Below, in pieces: positions 1-10,407 of a DNA stretch of 64,000 bases. Numbering within the stretch: the first letter of the stretch is position 1; the number at the start of each line of letters is the position of its first letter. Below the pieces are notes generated by a model. It was not told the DNA's origin and searched no databases. It worked only from the letters and a program-made list of their open reading frames with translations. The translations under genes were made by a program, and so were the position numbers. Location of the stretch: assembly GCF_040412425.1 (NCBI RefSeq), contig NC_089763.1:52502587-52566586 (forward strand), in the 5' to 3' direction. The stretch is from Macrobrachium rosenbergii. Lineage: Eukaryota; Arthropoda; Malacostraca; Decapoda; Palaemonidae.

Positions 1-480
1 CAAGTAACAGATGGTAGAAGGTAGACCATGTGCCAAGTAGCCAACACTTTTAAATTGTGCATGCCTTGCAACAGCTTATTAAATATCTATCCTTACCTGT
101 GATAGGATTGTAGATGAGGCAATGCATATGCCATGTTCTTTTCTCTTTATTATTTGAAATTGTGTATGTTAATCATAAATAGCTTACGATGAGTTCTTTT
201 ATTCAATCTAGTCATCACATAACTTCCTTTCTCTATGACATTTTCCATTTGAATGAAGAGTTTGGCATCATTTGTAAATGGTGCTAATCCAGATTTAATC
301 CTATAAAGTATGCTAGAGTAACTAGAGTACAGATGATACTGCAGAAAAAAGGGCATGTTTTACTATACACAGTTGATTACAATGCAACTAAGCAATAATT
401 TATGTTAGTGCTCAATAGTGTAACTGTCCTGTGATTTTACCATTGAAAGTTTTGAGTAAACTTTCCATGCAACACTAGAA
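1..480. other. AT-rich flank without recognisable gene
   Basis: AT-rich sequence with only short chance reading frames and no recognisable protein or repeat structure. It precedes the LINE fragment. Confidence 0.5.
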
Positions 481-2075
481 AATTTCTTTTGATTCTCTGT
501 TGATGTAGTATCTTTGCAGATGAGCGTGAGCTTAGTATGTGGAATCTAAAGAATTGCTAGCTGATAATCTATATGCATGTAGGAAGCAGTTAGGTACCTG
601 CAATGCTCTTTTAGACTTGACATGCCATTTTCAAGAGAACCTGGATAAGGGTTTCGAGTGCAGAGTAATTCAAATACATTTTAGTGCTGCTTTCGGTTTA
701 GTAAATCACAAGGAACTTATTTATAAACTTCAGAATCTTGGAGTGGATGGATACATTTTAAGGTTACTGTACAGTACTTCAAGATTTCCTTACAGGTAGG
801 CTGCAGTGAGTTGCTGTTGATGGTTTCTTTAGTGAACCAAGACCTATTTTGTCTGGAGTTCCACAGGATAGTGATCTTGGTCCACTATTATTTTTGGTAT
901 ATACAAGCAATGTGGTTGTTGGCCTGGAGAACAAGATTGTTCAGTATGCTGATGATACAATACTTGTGGGTGTAGTAAAGTCTCCACTTATAAGAAATGA
1001 AGCTGCCCTCAGCCTCAGTTAGGACATGGACTGGGTCAGTGAATGATGTAGTTGGTGAGGTATGAGGCTGAACTCTAGTAAAATAAAAATGATATCGATT
1101 AGCAATCTCGTACAGATTTTCCACCCCGTCCTTCCCTTCAGGTGGATGGTACTTTGTTGAATGAGTCTGAAGTTTTAACTATTCTAGGTGTAACTTTTGA
1201 CTCATCTTACTTTTGAGAAACATCTAATGAAAGTTTCAGCAAATACCACACGAAAGTAAGGTATTGTTCGTAAGGCCTCATATATTTATAACAGTCATAA
1301 AATTAATGCAACCTGTTTTAGGTCATTTGTGCTTCCTTTACTACAGTGGTTCCCAAATTTTTTGGTATCGTTACCCCCACCAGTAGTGTGATAGATTACC
1401 ATTACCCCTACCCCGTTCTTTTTCAGCCTTGTTTAGTTAAAATATAATGGAAAGAAAAATATTGGAATACTCAATTTTTAATGCATTTTATATATGTAAG
1501 AAATTAATTTTACTTTTACTCAAGTCTAAAGAAATAAAGAATTTAGATTTTACACATTATTCAACAAAAAATTGAAATTAAAGCATGATTACTTTTATTA
1601 CAAATTGGAATTGAAGATGCCTCGTTACCTGCAAAAACAGCTTCATTACCCCCAAGGGGGTAATTACCCCCAGTTTGAGAACCACTGCTTTACTAGAATA
1701 TTATTCTCCAGTGTGGATGTCTACTTCTGACAGAGATTCATCTCTTTTAGATCGAGTGGTTCGTGGTGATGGGTTTCTGTTTACTAATATTAGCAGTTAT
1801 GACTTGGACCATTGACGGATGGTCTTGTTTGTCACTTTTTCATAAGTTATATTTTAATAGAGATCTTTCACATTCACAATTGATCCCTGATTTCCTTTTC
1901 CTGTCAAGAGCAACCAGATTCGCTGAACAGCAGCACCATCATGCAGTAAATGTGCCTCATTCTTGAACTTCTCAGTTCCAGAGGTCCTTTATTCCTTATA
2001 CGGTTGGACTGTGGAATAGTCTCCGAGGATTTTGTGCAATTGGAACTTCAAAAGTTCAAGTGAAGATGCAATGCA
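480..2075 (+). mobile_element. Decayed non-LTR (LINE) retrotransposon, reverse transcriptase and C-terminal part
   Basis: Plus-strand translation, interrupted by stops and frameshifts, gives the pieces of a Jockey/CR1-type reverse transcriptase. Near 580-800 there is an N-terminal palm part with the sense of 'FSAAFGLVNHKELIYKL'. A 'SGVPQ..LGPLLFLVY' block follows near 855-900, then the catalytic-type YADDT box near 946-960, then 'ILGVTFDSH'-like sequence near 1180-1205. After the inserted MITE (1344-1687) the reading continues with 'EYYSPVW' and with 'RTSQFQRSFIPYTVGLWNSL' near 1965-2030, which is typical of the end of such ORF2 proteins. The endonuclease domain is missing, so this is a 5'-truncated dead copy. 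The clade assignment within LINEs is uncertain. Confidence 0.8.
1344..1687. mobile_element. hAT-type MITE inserted in the LINE
   Basis: A 344-bp element begins CAGTGGTTCCCAAA and ends TTTGAGAACCACTG, so its termini are inverted copies of each other and match the CAGNGGTTCTCAAA termini of hAT/Charlie-type transposons. It is flanked by a perfect 8-bp direct repeat CTTTACTA (1336-1343 and 1688-1695), the target-site length expected for hAT. The inner terminal regions are rich in runs of C (ACCCCC) and G. It has no coding capacity. It interrupts the LINE reading frame, so it is younger than the LINE. Confidence 0.9.
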
Positions 2076-2275
2076 TTACTACCTTAATGCTATTTTTCTT
2101 GCATTTTAATACATTTTTATCTATTTATTAATTTATTTTTTCTTTTTAATAAGTGAGATCTTTCTATATTTCCCTTTACCTTCTCTTACTTCCTAATGAG
2201 CACCATACTCTTTAAAGCTTGAATTTCAAGTCAGTGGCCCTCATGGGGTTGTTCCATATGAACAGGGTTCATCTT

Positions 2276-2278
<3 letters not shown>
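2076..2278. other. Spacer after LINE
   Basis: T-rich sequence following the LINE C-terminus; it may hold the LINE 3' UTR. No gene seen. Confidence 0.4.

Positions 2279-2357
<79 letters not shown>
2279..2357. repeat. (TAA)n microsatellite
   Basis: About 26 uninterrupted copies of an AAT/TAA trinucleotide. The isoleucine-only reading frame across it on the minus strand is a by-product. A short (GA)n run follows at 2400-2418. Confidence 0.97.
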
Positions 2358-2481
2358 TTCATATATTTCAATCTTTTAATGAGTGCCAAACCTAACCACA
2401 GAGAGAGAGAGAGAGAGATGCAGAAAAATTTCACTCCAAATTCTTTTATACAAATGAAGAAGAAAATGGCAGACAGAGTTG

Positions 2482-2642
2482 GGCATACCTGATGCTATCA
2501 ATTTATCACATGCCTACAGAGCTTTCTTGGAGAAAATTTGGCATACCTGATGGTATCAATTTATCACATGCCTACAGAGCTTTCTTTAAGAAAATTTGGC
2601 ATCAATTTATCTCATTACTATAGAGCTTTCTTTAAGAAAATT
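2482..2642. repeat. Three-copy tandem repeat, ~58-bp unit
   Basis: The block 'ggcatacctgat...aagaaaattt' occurs twice nearly unchanged (about 2482-2539 and 2540-2597). A third, shortened copy (2598-2642) lacks the first part of the unit. No coding content. Confidence 0.85.
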
Positions 2643-3145
2643 TGATTATATTTTAGCAAATAAGAACGTTAAGAAACTCTTTTACCATAGAATCACACAT
2701 ATTTTATGAAAAAGCTCCTTGAGAGTATGAAAAACAAAGAACATAAAATAACATCAAAATGATTCTACCTTGTTATTAGCATTTAAAGCCAAAGTACCCA
2801 ATCTTCTTTATAGGCTGAAGTCAGCATCAAGGAAATGCATGCAACTAGATATTCTCTCTCTCTCTCTCTCACCAATGAAGTGTGTGGTCAATTTTCTGTT
2901 CTTTTAATTTCAATTTGTTGAAATTTCTTTTATTTTATCATTTTATTTTGCTTATATGATTTTGTTTTTGCTTAATTATGCATATACATACACATACAAT
3001 AACTTATTGCTAACATCAGCATCTGAGGAAGAGGTGGTGGACATGTCTGAAAGGTGAAGAGACAAATAATATGGATAGGACTGAAAATCAGTGTTATCAA
3101 AACAAAGCTTGTTTAGACTGAAAATGGTAATGCATAACCAGTAAA
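2643..3145. other. Non-coding spacer with short (CT)n
   Basis: AT-rich spacer with a short (TC)n tract near 2852-2870. No gene or mobile element recognised. Confidence 0.4.
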
Positions 3146-3840
3146 ATGGCCATGTGGTTGCTGTGGGAAAGGTGTTGGGGTGAACTGTTGTGTGCATCAA
3201 TTCTAATAGGTAACATAAAGGTGCTCAAGATGCAAAATATACACGGAGTAAGAGTTTTTAATACCCAAAAAGCACTAAAAGAACAAATGGAGAAGATAGG
3301 GGTTGCTAACCCTGCTGTGATGAGTGGCAGGTCTTAGATGAGTTAGGGTATTCTGTTATCTTTGGAGATGCACTGTTCTGTGATGCAAGAATTGAAAGAG
3401 CAGAAAGACAGCAACTAAAGCTTGGATTAAATGGAGAGAGATATTTAGATTACTGCTTAATGTAAATGCTCATTAGTAGATAGAGCAATTACAAGTGGCA
3501 CAAAAGGTTGGATTACTCTGTGCAGCAGAAATGTGGGGCACTAACAAGGTAAGAGGAGGAGATTTTGAAGATATGTGGCCATAGAATGTCAAGATTCATG
3601 GCCTGTGTGTGAAGGAAATAAAATATTATAAGTAAGATATTGGTGGATAGATGTGGTATCAATAGGCTGAAAAAAAGAGACTGAGATCTCACAGATTGAG
3701 ATGGTTTGGACATGTGATGGAAAGAGATGAGGAACAGTTGGTTAGAAAAGCAGTATGTAGATATGTTAGGTAGGAAGGCCCAGGGAATCAGGGAGAAATG
3801 GGAGAGATAAGACTTCAATTTGATGGGAATTCAGGCCAAA
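3146..3840 (+). mobile_element. Degenerate LINE remnant (3' end of ORF2)
   Basis: Plus-strand translation in broken frames gives 'LCAAEMWGTNK' near 3520-3550 and 'RLRWFGHVMERDEEQLVRKA' near 3695-3755. The second is a signature of the region after the reverse transcriptase in many LINE families. Stops are frequent, and no complete domain survives. The upstream part (3146-3400) is coloured like ORF2 sequence but cannot be aligned securely. Orientation and LINE class are supported by the C-terminal motif only. Confidence 0.65.
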
Positions 3841-4188
3841 AGAGCATAAGACAAAGGAAAATGAAGAGAACATATTTTCCATCTAACACCTTTTGGAAAA
3901 CTCATTTTCCATCTAACATCTCTAAGGAACACCTGACTTAATGATGTTTACAATGATGGTGATGCTTGGCACCTTCTTGCAGCTCTAATTGACCGTTTGA
4001 ATATCTAACCGACCTTCCTTCCTCTTTATATTTTCAAACTTATGAAAACTTAAGTGTAAAAGTTGCAAAAACAAGAGGATAGTAAGATAACCCCCAGAGT
4101 GAGTTAAAGGCAACAGCCATCTTTGCTTTCCAGTTATTCTTATAATAGGAACATTTATGATAAATATTTGATGAATGTTCACTTTCTA
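3841..4188. other. Non-coding spacer
   Basis: No recognisable gene; a small local duplication of 'ttttccatctaaca' is visible near 3870-3920. Confidence 0.4.
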
Positions 4189-4451
4189 GTTGATAAGAGG
4201 AGAAAAGGACCCATTGACTGAAATTTGTGTTTCTATTTTCTTATGGTTATGTACTCATTTTTAAAGACAAACAATTCACAAAATACTGCTTTTACTTATG
4301 GCAGCTCTTGCTATCATCTTCAGGGTCTCCTTGTGACATCACAAGGAAACTGAAAAGTAGTATTTTGTAAATTGTTCATCTGTAAAAAAGTATATAATAA
4401 GAAGAAAATAAAACACAAATTTCACTTAGTGAGTCTTTTTCTCCTATTAAG
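4189..4451. mobile_element. Palindromic MITE (foldback)
   Basis: Two arms of roughly 100 bp (about 4189-4295 and 4350-4451) are imperfect reverse complements. The left arm has 'aggagaaaagg...gaaatttgtgtt...caaaatactgctttt'; the right arm gives the same order on the other strand. The loop is about 55 bp. No ORF. Superfamily not assignable because a clear target-site duplication was not found. Confidence 0.75.
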
Positions 4452-4471
4452 AATACTTATCATTTGTGGCA

Positions 4472-4844
4472 ATTAAAGGATTTTGACAAAGGAAAAATCT
4501 ATTTCTGGAGAGGGCCCGTGTCACCCGGTGAAATAGTCCATTCAGCACTTATTTCTAGGTAATTCCGTTGCTAGATACCAGAAAGCTAAATGAAATGCTG
4601 GAGTTACTACCCCAGAGCGAGCTCCACTAGATGGAGTCGTGTATGGAAAAGGGTGAACTACAAAACACGGAACCTTATCCTATAGAGATTCCCAATGTCA
4701 AAAGTCCCAACGAGAGGTGCCGATACAAGGCCCCATGCACTACTCGCGGACTGTATACAAGGCAACACTAGCCGCATTCCATGTTAGCACCCACCTCACT
4801 AGAATGAAGTTTATCAAGGGAGGGAGAGAATGAAAAACAGGGTG
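4472..4844 (-). repeat. 3' inverted terminal repeat of element Z
   Basis: Begins with 'ggattttgacaaaggaaaaa' and continues through 'gggcccgtgtcacccggtga'. The outer ~60 bp are repeated in inverse orientation in the adjoining ICR, making a strong foldback with it. Confidence 0.7.
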
Positions 4845-4940
4845 GGTCACCGGGTGACACGGGCCCCTCTCCAGAAATAGATTTTTCCTTTGTCAAAATC
4901 CTTTTTCTGGATCGAGTCCATCATGTCACCCGTGAAATAG
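4845..4940 (-). repeat. Internal complementary region (ICR) of element Z
   Basis: The first ~65 bp are the reverse complement of the outer 3' terminal repeat (through 'tcctttgtcaaaatcc'). They are followed directly by a second, related but distinct end sequence (about 4911-4940, 'atgtcacccgtgaaatag'), the expected complement of the missing 5' end. This two-part structure is the signature of a DIRS1-type ICR, which serves as the bridge for circle formation in the DIRS1 model. Confidence 0.65.
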
Positions 4941-5344
4941 CAACAGAGAAATAAACATCATTCTTATGCTATTAAAGACTTAAATAGAAACGTTGAAAAC
5001 TAGGAGAATTCTACCCTGAACATAAGTAAGGTCCTCTAAGTTCATGTAATGAAAATAATGTAAGTGGTCACCGTCTAAGATCATGAGCTTAGAATAGCAC
5101 CTGAATAGGCTTGTATTAAGAAAAATACTTCCTGCCTAATAGCAGACCCAATGACAGTGCCCCCCTTTTTAAAGGAGAGGACCTGACAAAATTGCGCAGG
5201 TCCTGTCTAAAAAGCCTGCAAGGAGAAAACTGGACACAGAAACAGACCTTGTAAAAGGAGTACTTTCCAAGGTGACCACCGAAAATGAGGACCTTCAATG
5301 TAGATAGAAAGTTAGGGTGAGAATTCACAACACTACCCTGAAGA

Positions 5345-5402
5345 GGGAAACCAAACTGATTGGTTCCGCCAGACAAACCAAACTGATTGGTTCCGCCAGA
5401 CA
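5345..5402. repeat. Two-copy 26-bp tandem duplication in element Z
   Basis: The unit 'ccaaactgattggttccgcc' plus 'agacaaa' occurs twice in succession in the 3' part of element Z. Confidence 0.85.
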
Positions 5403-5859
5403 GGGGTAGACAGTACAGGAAAACTAACACTAGAAGCTAAGCTGATTAAAAATTTTGGGACTTCCTTAACAAGGAAAGATAAGAACAAGGTGATTGTTGG
5501 TTACTGAAGCTAACTCCGATACATTACTCAAAGACCAGGAAACCGAATGTGGACGGAGTACTGTTCTTAGACGAACACAGACCTTAGGGATGAAAGTTAA
5601 GGGCCTGTGAGTCTGGTTCCAACAAAACACTTTCCTCGAGGCCAATGCGGTCGCATCAGTACTATAGCTTCGAAAACTATGTGAAGAGTGCTAGTTACAT
5701 TTAACTGCAGAACCATACTGCAGTAGAGTAGGATCCCTTAACTGATTTCAGGAAAACAGTAATAACAGGACCAATATCAGTTTCCTCCTCAACTGTAAGA
5801 TTCACAAAGACCACAAAGCCAGGACATCAGAGTTTGAGGGCTGGCGAGGCTGAGTTTAT

Positions 5860-6445
5860 ACCAGGACGGGACAGCTTGATAGTTTGTGGCTGAATTGGGT
5901 TGCAAACAGACCTACTTCCAGGCCCAGGAAAAGGTCACAAGACTACCTGAATGATGCTCCGCCTAAGGACTATTCCGACACCAGGGGGGAGGCCCTGGAT
6001 AGGGGGGAAAAAGCAGTGACCTTTTGGACCCCTACGAGAAGGGTGGTAGACAGAGGCACCTCGTCTGTTGGTTATGGAGAAGAATGAACCATAACCTGAA
6101 CGGAGCAATTCGAGTCCAAAACCACCTGTTTACGCAGCGCACTATTGCTGTTTTGTTCAGAACCAGCCTAAAGGAAACCTCTTGGGGAGTTTCCAAGGAC
6201 AGGAAGACTGTCACCGCCCTCCAAAGCGTTGATATGGAACTGTCGGAACGTGACCGACTAAGTACCATGTACTCCATTGGGCCAAAAATAACCACCTCAC
6301 CCGCCAGAGAGGTGACGGTGTGGAATACTGAGGCCGGAGGGAAAGCTGGAGAGGAACTGACCGGTAAGCACTTGACAGTTGTGCAAGGCCGGAGGCCACT
6401 ATTCAAGTAGGAGGAATCAAGGAGACACGTCCCTGACTCCACCAT
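5860..6445 (-). pseudogene. RNase H / 'DLFAT' extension of DIRS element Z, decayed
   Basis: Minus-strand translation near 6160-6050 gives 'LNKTAIVRCVNR', matching the 'DNTTVVAYINRQGG' stretch of DIRS RNase H with the catalytic Asp position changed. It continues into 'APFRLWFILLHNQQ'. Further on, 5912-5860 reads 'GLFATQFSHKLSS', the equivalent of the conserved VDLFATxxN block that follows RNase H in DIRS pol, with D changed to G. Several stops and frameshifts lie between. This domain removes RNA from the RNA:DNA hybrid during reverse transcription in intact relatives; this copy cannot be functional. Confidence 0.65.
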
Positions 6446-6615
6446 ACCCGGTCATAAACTCCAGCTTTGACTTCAGAAGGAGAACCGTCACTGAAGCAAA
6501 CTGAGAAAACCAGGACCTTTTCTTGGGCACGGGGAGAGGTATGCTTGAGATGATGAAATGATAAGATGCCCTTGCTATCTCTTTCCACTTCCACTGGATT
6601 CATAACTACGGAAGG

Positions 6616-7367
6616 CTACCCTCCTGAATCAGGTGGGATTCCTTCCTGGTTACTTAGAAGCCCAAAGACTAGAAACCGATTATAATGACCGGCGCCCTCA
6701 GGCAATTCCCGACGCTGGGTGCCCAAATGAGCCAGGCAACTAGATATGCAGCTAGCATAGCCTCCTAATACCGGAGCTGTTGAACTACGGCATTGTTCAA
6801 ACTGGCAGAGACTCTGAAGCCGCATGGAGGAGGGCATGAACCTGAAGGGGTACGCCTGCTCCCGAGTCTGAATCCCAAGAAGGGATAGGACCTTTCTGCA
6901 ACCAAGATGTGAAAGGAAGCGTCGGAAAGGTCTATAGAGGTGGTTACGGCTCCACGGGCGCAGCAGGATCCGAACCCACAAGACTGTAAGCAACCGAGAC
7001 TTACCGCATGAATAAGGAAAACAAACGGGACACGCCCGGGAAAAATTTTCCAGTGGAAGGGAACTTCCTTGGCAGACTGAAAAAGCCTGACAGGCCATTC
7101 GCAAAGACCCCAGAACTCTGGCGGAGGCTGATTGAACCTGATTGGGGACAACAGTCCAGCTCCACCCGGGCCCTGATAACTATACTCTGGGCCCAGGAAC
7201 TGAAGTTCCAGTGGCCCCGAAAAATGGTACAGCCTCCCACCCATGAGAAATACTACAGGAGGAGGCTTGATTGCCTCCGTGAAGGAAAAAGCCTTCCCAA
7301 TTTCTCGGAGAGGAGTAGGATGCATCCCTGCTCCTATGATAACCCCGAGGTCAGAGCCTCTTGCCAA
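6616..7367 (-). pseudogene. Reverse transcriptase of DIRS element Z, catalytic box lost
   Basis: A 200-residue open stretch (7367-6765) contains 'TTSIDLSDASFHILVAE' followed by 'SYPFLGFRLG' (about 6935-6855), the fingers/palm A region of DIRS RT where the first catalytic Asp lies. After a frameshift the next palm block appears. In the aligned frame at 6746-6732 the YLDDW catalytic box reads YLVAW, followed by 'LIWAPS' as in intact DIRS RTs. Both catalytic aspartates of that box are therefore gone. The region upstream (7367-7000) is the RT N-terminal part, poorly conserved. Confidence 0.7.
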
Positions 7368-8453
7368 ATGTCTAGTGAAAATTTTTCCTTAGGTTTTCGT
7401 ATGAAGCAAAGAAACCCCCCGGGCATTGCTATCTCTTTCCCGTGGGGAGGCAGAGACACACGGGGCGTTACAAGGGGCTGATGTGTTGGCTGAACCCGCA
7501 CACATCGAGGTGGAGGCTGGGAGTGAGAGCTGACGGCTGTCTAGGGCAGAGACCTGAAGAGCCTGCACCACTGCCTGAGCAGGGGCTCTTGAACTACATG
7601 AACTTCTTGCCGGACTTAGGGCAGGTCCCAGCAAGATCAGGCCGTTTCTGCTCGTAGGGTAGACACCCATGAGAAGCGGAGGCTCTGGGTAACAATAGTA
7701 GCCCCAGATGGGCCGTAACAACGCCCACCTGGGAAAGATTAATTCTCCAGGTGAAACCGTTCATAAGATTTTTCAGCTCAAGGCGGAACGGGCAAGCCTG
7801 ACTTACACCCTGTTTCAGCTTCCGAAAATTGACTCCGGAAGCTTAGGGAGCTGTACGCTGAATAAATTAGAAGCGTAGTCCAGGGTTAGAAGATTCACTG
7901 TGAATGTATCTGTGATATCTGTCTCCCGGAAATGCCTCAGCGATACATTTTCAAAACAAGCCTGTTGATAAGAGGGGCTACATTCGGAGCACAAGGGGTA
8001 AGAAACAGGCCCACAGCTGGCGTGAACTTGGAATTCTCCGCCTGCCACTCCGTTAGAGTCCTCAGGGAGACGATGTGTCCAGCCCTAGCTGAGGGCTCAC
8101 TTATGGATCCTGCCAGACAGATGCCATGCTCGTTCTGACAGTCTGGTAAACCCGGATAAGAGGATACCAGACCGGAAGGGAAGAAATGCCCTTCCACCAA
8201 CCTCCGTGTGCCCACACCCCGACAGGGGGGTGCCTTCATGCTAGGAAGCATAAAGGGAAGGCACCAAGATTCCCCAGACTGGAGGGAAAAGAGGTGGAGA
8301 TGTCGAACGATAGAATTCCAGAACGGAGCAGGACTTAACAGGTGATCCATTGACAATGAGTCTTGAGATTAATCTCTTGGGATTTAAGCTCCTGGGAAAG
8401 GGAAGGCATGGACCATGAGCGTAGATAGTTAGTTAATAGGTTGACAATGACCC

Positions 8454-8693
8454 TCATAACGAGCTCCTTATAAGGAGACCCGTAAAAGAGTTTTCAACAA
8501 AGGAAGGAGGGGGTAACCGCCTTGCTTTGCTTAGGCCGTGTCCTTTCAGAAGACGAGGCCAAACTCGTAGATGGCACGGATTAGAGATCCGAGACGTCCT
8601 TGAGGGCGGAGCGGGTCTTCTTGGTTTAAAAAGGTGGTCTTTTTTTTTTTTTTTTTTTTTTTTTACTGACTTCACCTTGGGACGGTAGACCAC
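8454..8693 (-). pseudogene. Basic gag-like tail of element Z with homopolymer
   Basis: A run of about 24 T (8641-8664; A on the minus strand) encodes poly-Lys and leads into an Arg/Pro/Ser-rich stretch ('KPRRPAPPSRTSRISNP'), similar in composition to the basic C-terminal tails of DIRS gag-like proteins in this window. No firm domain; position between 5' minisatellite and RT supports the gag reading. Confidence 0.4.
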
Positions 8694-8977
8694 GAACCGT
8701 CGAAAAGGGATGAGAAGGTAACGAATCCCCTAAAGGAAAAGTTTGCCTCACCTAATTCGAGCTAAGCGGAAAAGGCTTGTCTCAATTATTCCCGCACCTA
8801 CTTATCGCTCCGGGACGATGTTCACAGGTCCGAGAAGCGAGACAGAAGGCCATAGCGTCTTCAGAAAACTCTCCGCGAACCAATTAACTTGGCGAAGAGT
8901 TACGAGACTTGCGGCCGGCCTCAGGAGGAAAAATTAGAACCCCAGACACCGGAGGAACAACTATCAATAATTTATAT

Positions 8978-9625
8978 AAGGCGGAGTTTGGCGAAGGAAA
9001 AACCGATAGGTGTATATGAAACCTACCAATTTACCGAGAATCTCGCCCGGAAACGGAGTTTGGCGGAGGAAATCGATAGGCGTATATGAAACCTACCGAT
9101 CCACCGAGAATCTCGCCGGAGAGAGAGCCCAAACACCGAAAGATTAACTATTAATAAGCCACAAGAGGCGGAGAACCGATAGGTTTATATGAAACCTACC
9201 GAATTAACGAGAATCCCGCCCGGAGACGGAGTTAGAAAGAGCGACTATTAATAAGCCACATGAGGCGGAGCTTGACGGAGGGTAAAACCGACAGGTATAT
9301 ATGAAAACCACGGATTCATCAGGTAGCCTGCTTGGGAGAGCATAGCGTATAACGCAACCTGCCGGGTGCCAAACGACTAATAATAAGCCAAAGGCGCGTT
9401 TGGCGGCGATAAAACCGACTGGTGTAAATAAAACCTACGGATTCATCAAGTAGCCTGCTCGGAGAGAGCATAGCATACTTTACAACCTTCAGAGTCAAGA
9501 ATAAGTCACATGAGGCGGAGTTTGGGGAGACGAAACCGACAGGTATATATGAAACCTACGGGTTCATCAAGAAGCCTGCTCGAGGAGAACATAGCGTACT
9601 TCATAACCTTCCGTGCCAAACTATA
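8978..9625. repeat. Irregular minisatellite (~74-128 bp spacing) in element Z
   Basis: Six degenerate units start near 8979, 9053, 9168, 9263, 9391 and 9511. Each has a 'gaggcggagtttggcg'-like head, then 'aaaccgayaggtrtatatgaaacctac', then 'cgagaatctcgcc' in the first units or 'catcaagtagcctgctc' in the later ones. The later units also share 'ggagagagcatagcgta'. The array sits where the 5' UTR/gag start of the element would be. Unit length varies because of internal deletions. Confidence 0.85.
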
Positions 9626-10002
9626 AATCCAAAACAGACTGCGCATCGGAATGGGAGCTATAGACTCCGTGACCGCTGGTTTGTTGTAGGACAGCGGAGC
9701 ATTCCTGCACTTGACAAAACCAGTCGAAAAACGTATGAGAAAAAGGCATGCTGGAACGGATGCGGTGCAGAGTACCGTAGCAGCCAAAGCCTAGTCAGAC
9801 CAGGAAAACCCCGGAGAAAACCGGAGAGAAAACCGGGCTAACAGGACAAAACTCATAGACATAAAAACAGAGTCAACGGAACATTCGAAGCGATCATGTT
9901 TGAACAAAATGTGGGAAGGTTATGAACTGTTCGGAAGTGGGCGCACTCCGAGCCAAGAGAGGAAAACCCGGAGGAGGATATCCTGAACGAAGTGATAGCG
10001 GT

Positions 10003-10407
10003 CGCGGACTGTATACAAGGCAACACTAGCCGCATTCCATGTTAGCACCCACCTCACTAGAATGAAGTTTATCAAGGAGGGGAGAGAATGAAAAAACAGG
10101 GGGTGGGTCACCGGGTGACACGGGCCCCTCTCCAGAAATAGATTTTCCTTTGTCAAAATCCTTTTTCTGGATCGGGTCCCGATGTCACCCGGGTGAAAAT
10201 AATAACAGAGAAATAAACATCATTCTTATGCTATTAAAGACTTAAATAGAAACGTTGAAAACTAGGAGAATTCTACCCTGAACATAAGTAAGGTCCTCTA
10301 AGTTCATGTAATGAAAATAATGTAAGTGGTCACCGCCTAAGATCATGAGCTTAGAATAGCACCTGAATAGGCTTGTATTAAGAAAATACTTCCTGCCTAA
10401 TAGCAGA
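10003..10407 (-). mobile_element. Second 3'-end fragment of a family-3 DIRS element
   Basis: About 405 bp that are ~95% identical, in the same orientation, to 4741-5147 of element Z. They include the inner 3' terminal repeat, the ICR (10107-10195) and the start of the 3' UTR. Similarity begins at 'gcggactgtatacaaggcaa' and stops abruptly after 'tgcctaatagcagac'. It replaces the expected 5' terminal repeat of Z, so Z and a second copy are fused head to tail. Confidence 0.9.

Larger units (their letters stand above)
4472..10002 (-). mobile_element. DIRS element Z (family 3), decayed tyrosine-recombinase-class retrotransposon
   Basis: Read on the minus strand, this block has a basic gag-like region with a minisatellite (about 10.0-8.4 kb), a reverse transcriptase (about 7.37-6.6 kb), RNase H and its extension (about 6.45-5.86 kb), a 3' UTR, then an ICR (4845-4940) and 3' inverted terminal repeat (4472-4844). 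No tyrosine recombinase domain was recognised between the RNase H extension and the 3' UTR; it is deleted or too decayed to see. The 5' terminal repeat is also missing: the element meets a second, directly repeated 3' fragment at 10003. The block is visibly more GC-rich than its surroundings. Frameshifts and a destroyed RT active site show it is dead. Confidence 0.75.

Noticed and set aside
2231..2434. Poly-isoleucine reading frame on the minus strand
   Set aside because: Direct translation of the (TAA)n microsatellite.
8978..9625. CRISPR-like array
   Set aside because: Units are degenerate, irregular in length, without constant spacers; eukaryotic context.
4741..10407. LTR retrotransposon with 405-bp LTRs
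   Set aside because: The repeats contain a DIRS-type ICR, do not end in TG..CA, and the element body codes for DIRS-type RT/RNase H; the 3' terminal repeat extends beyond the left copy.
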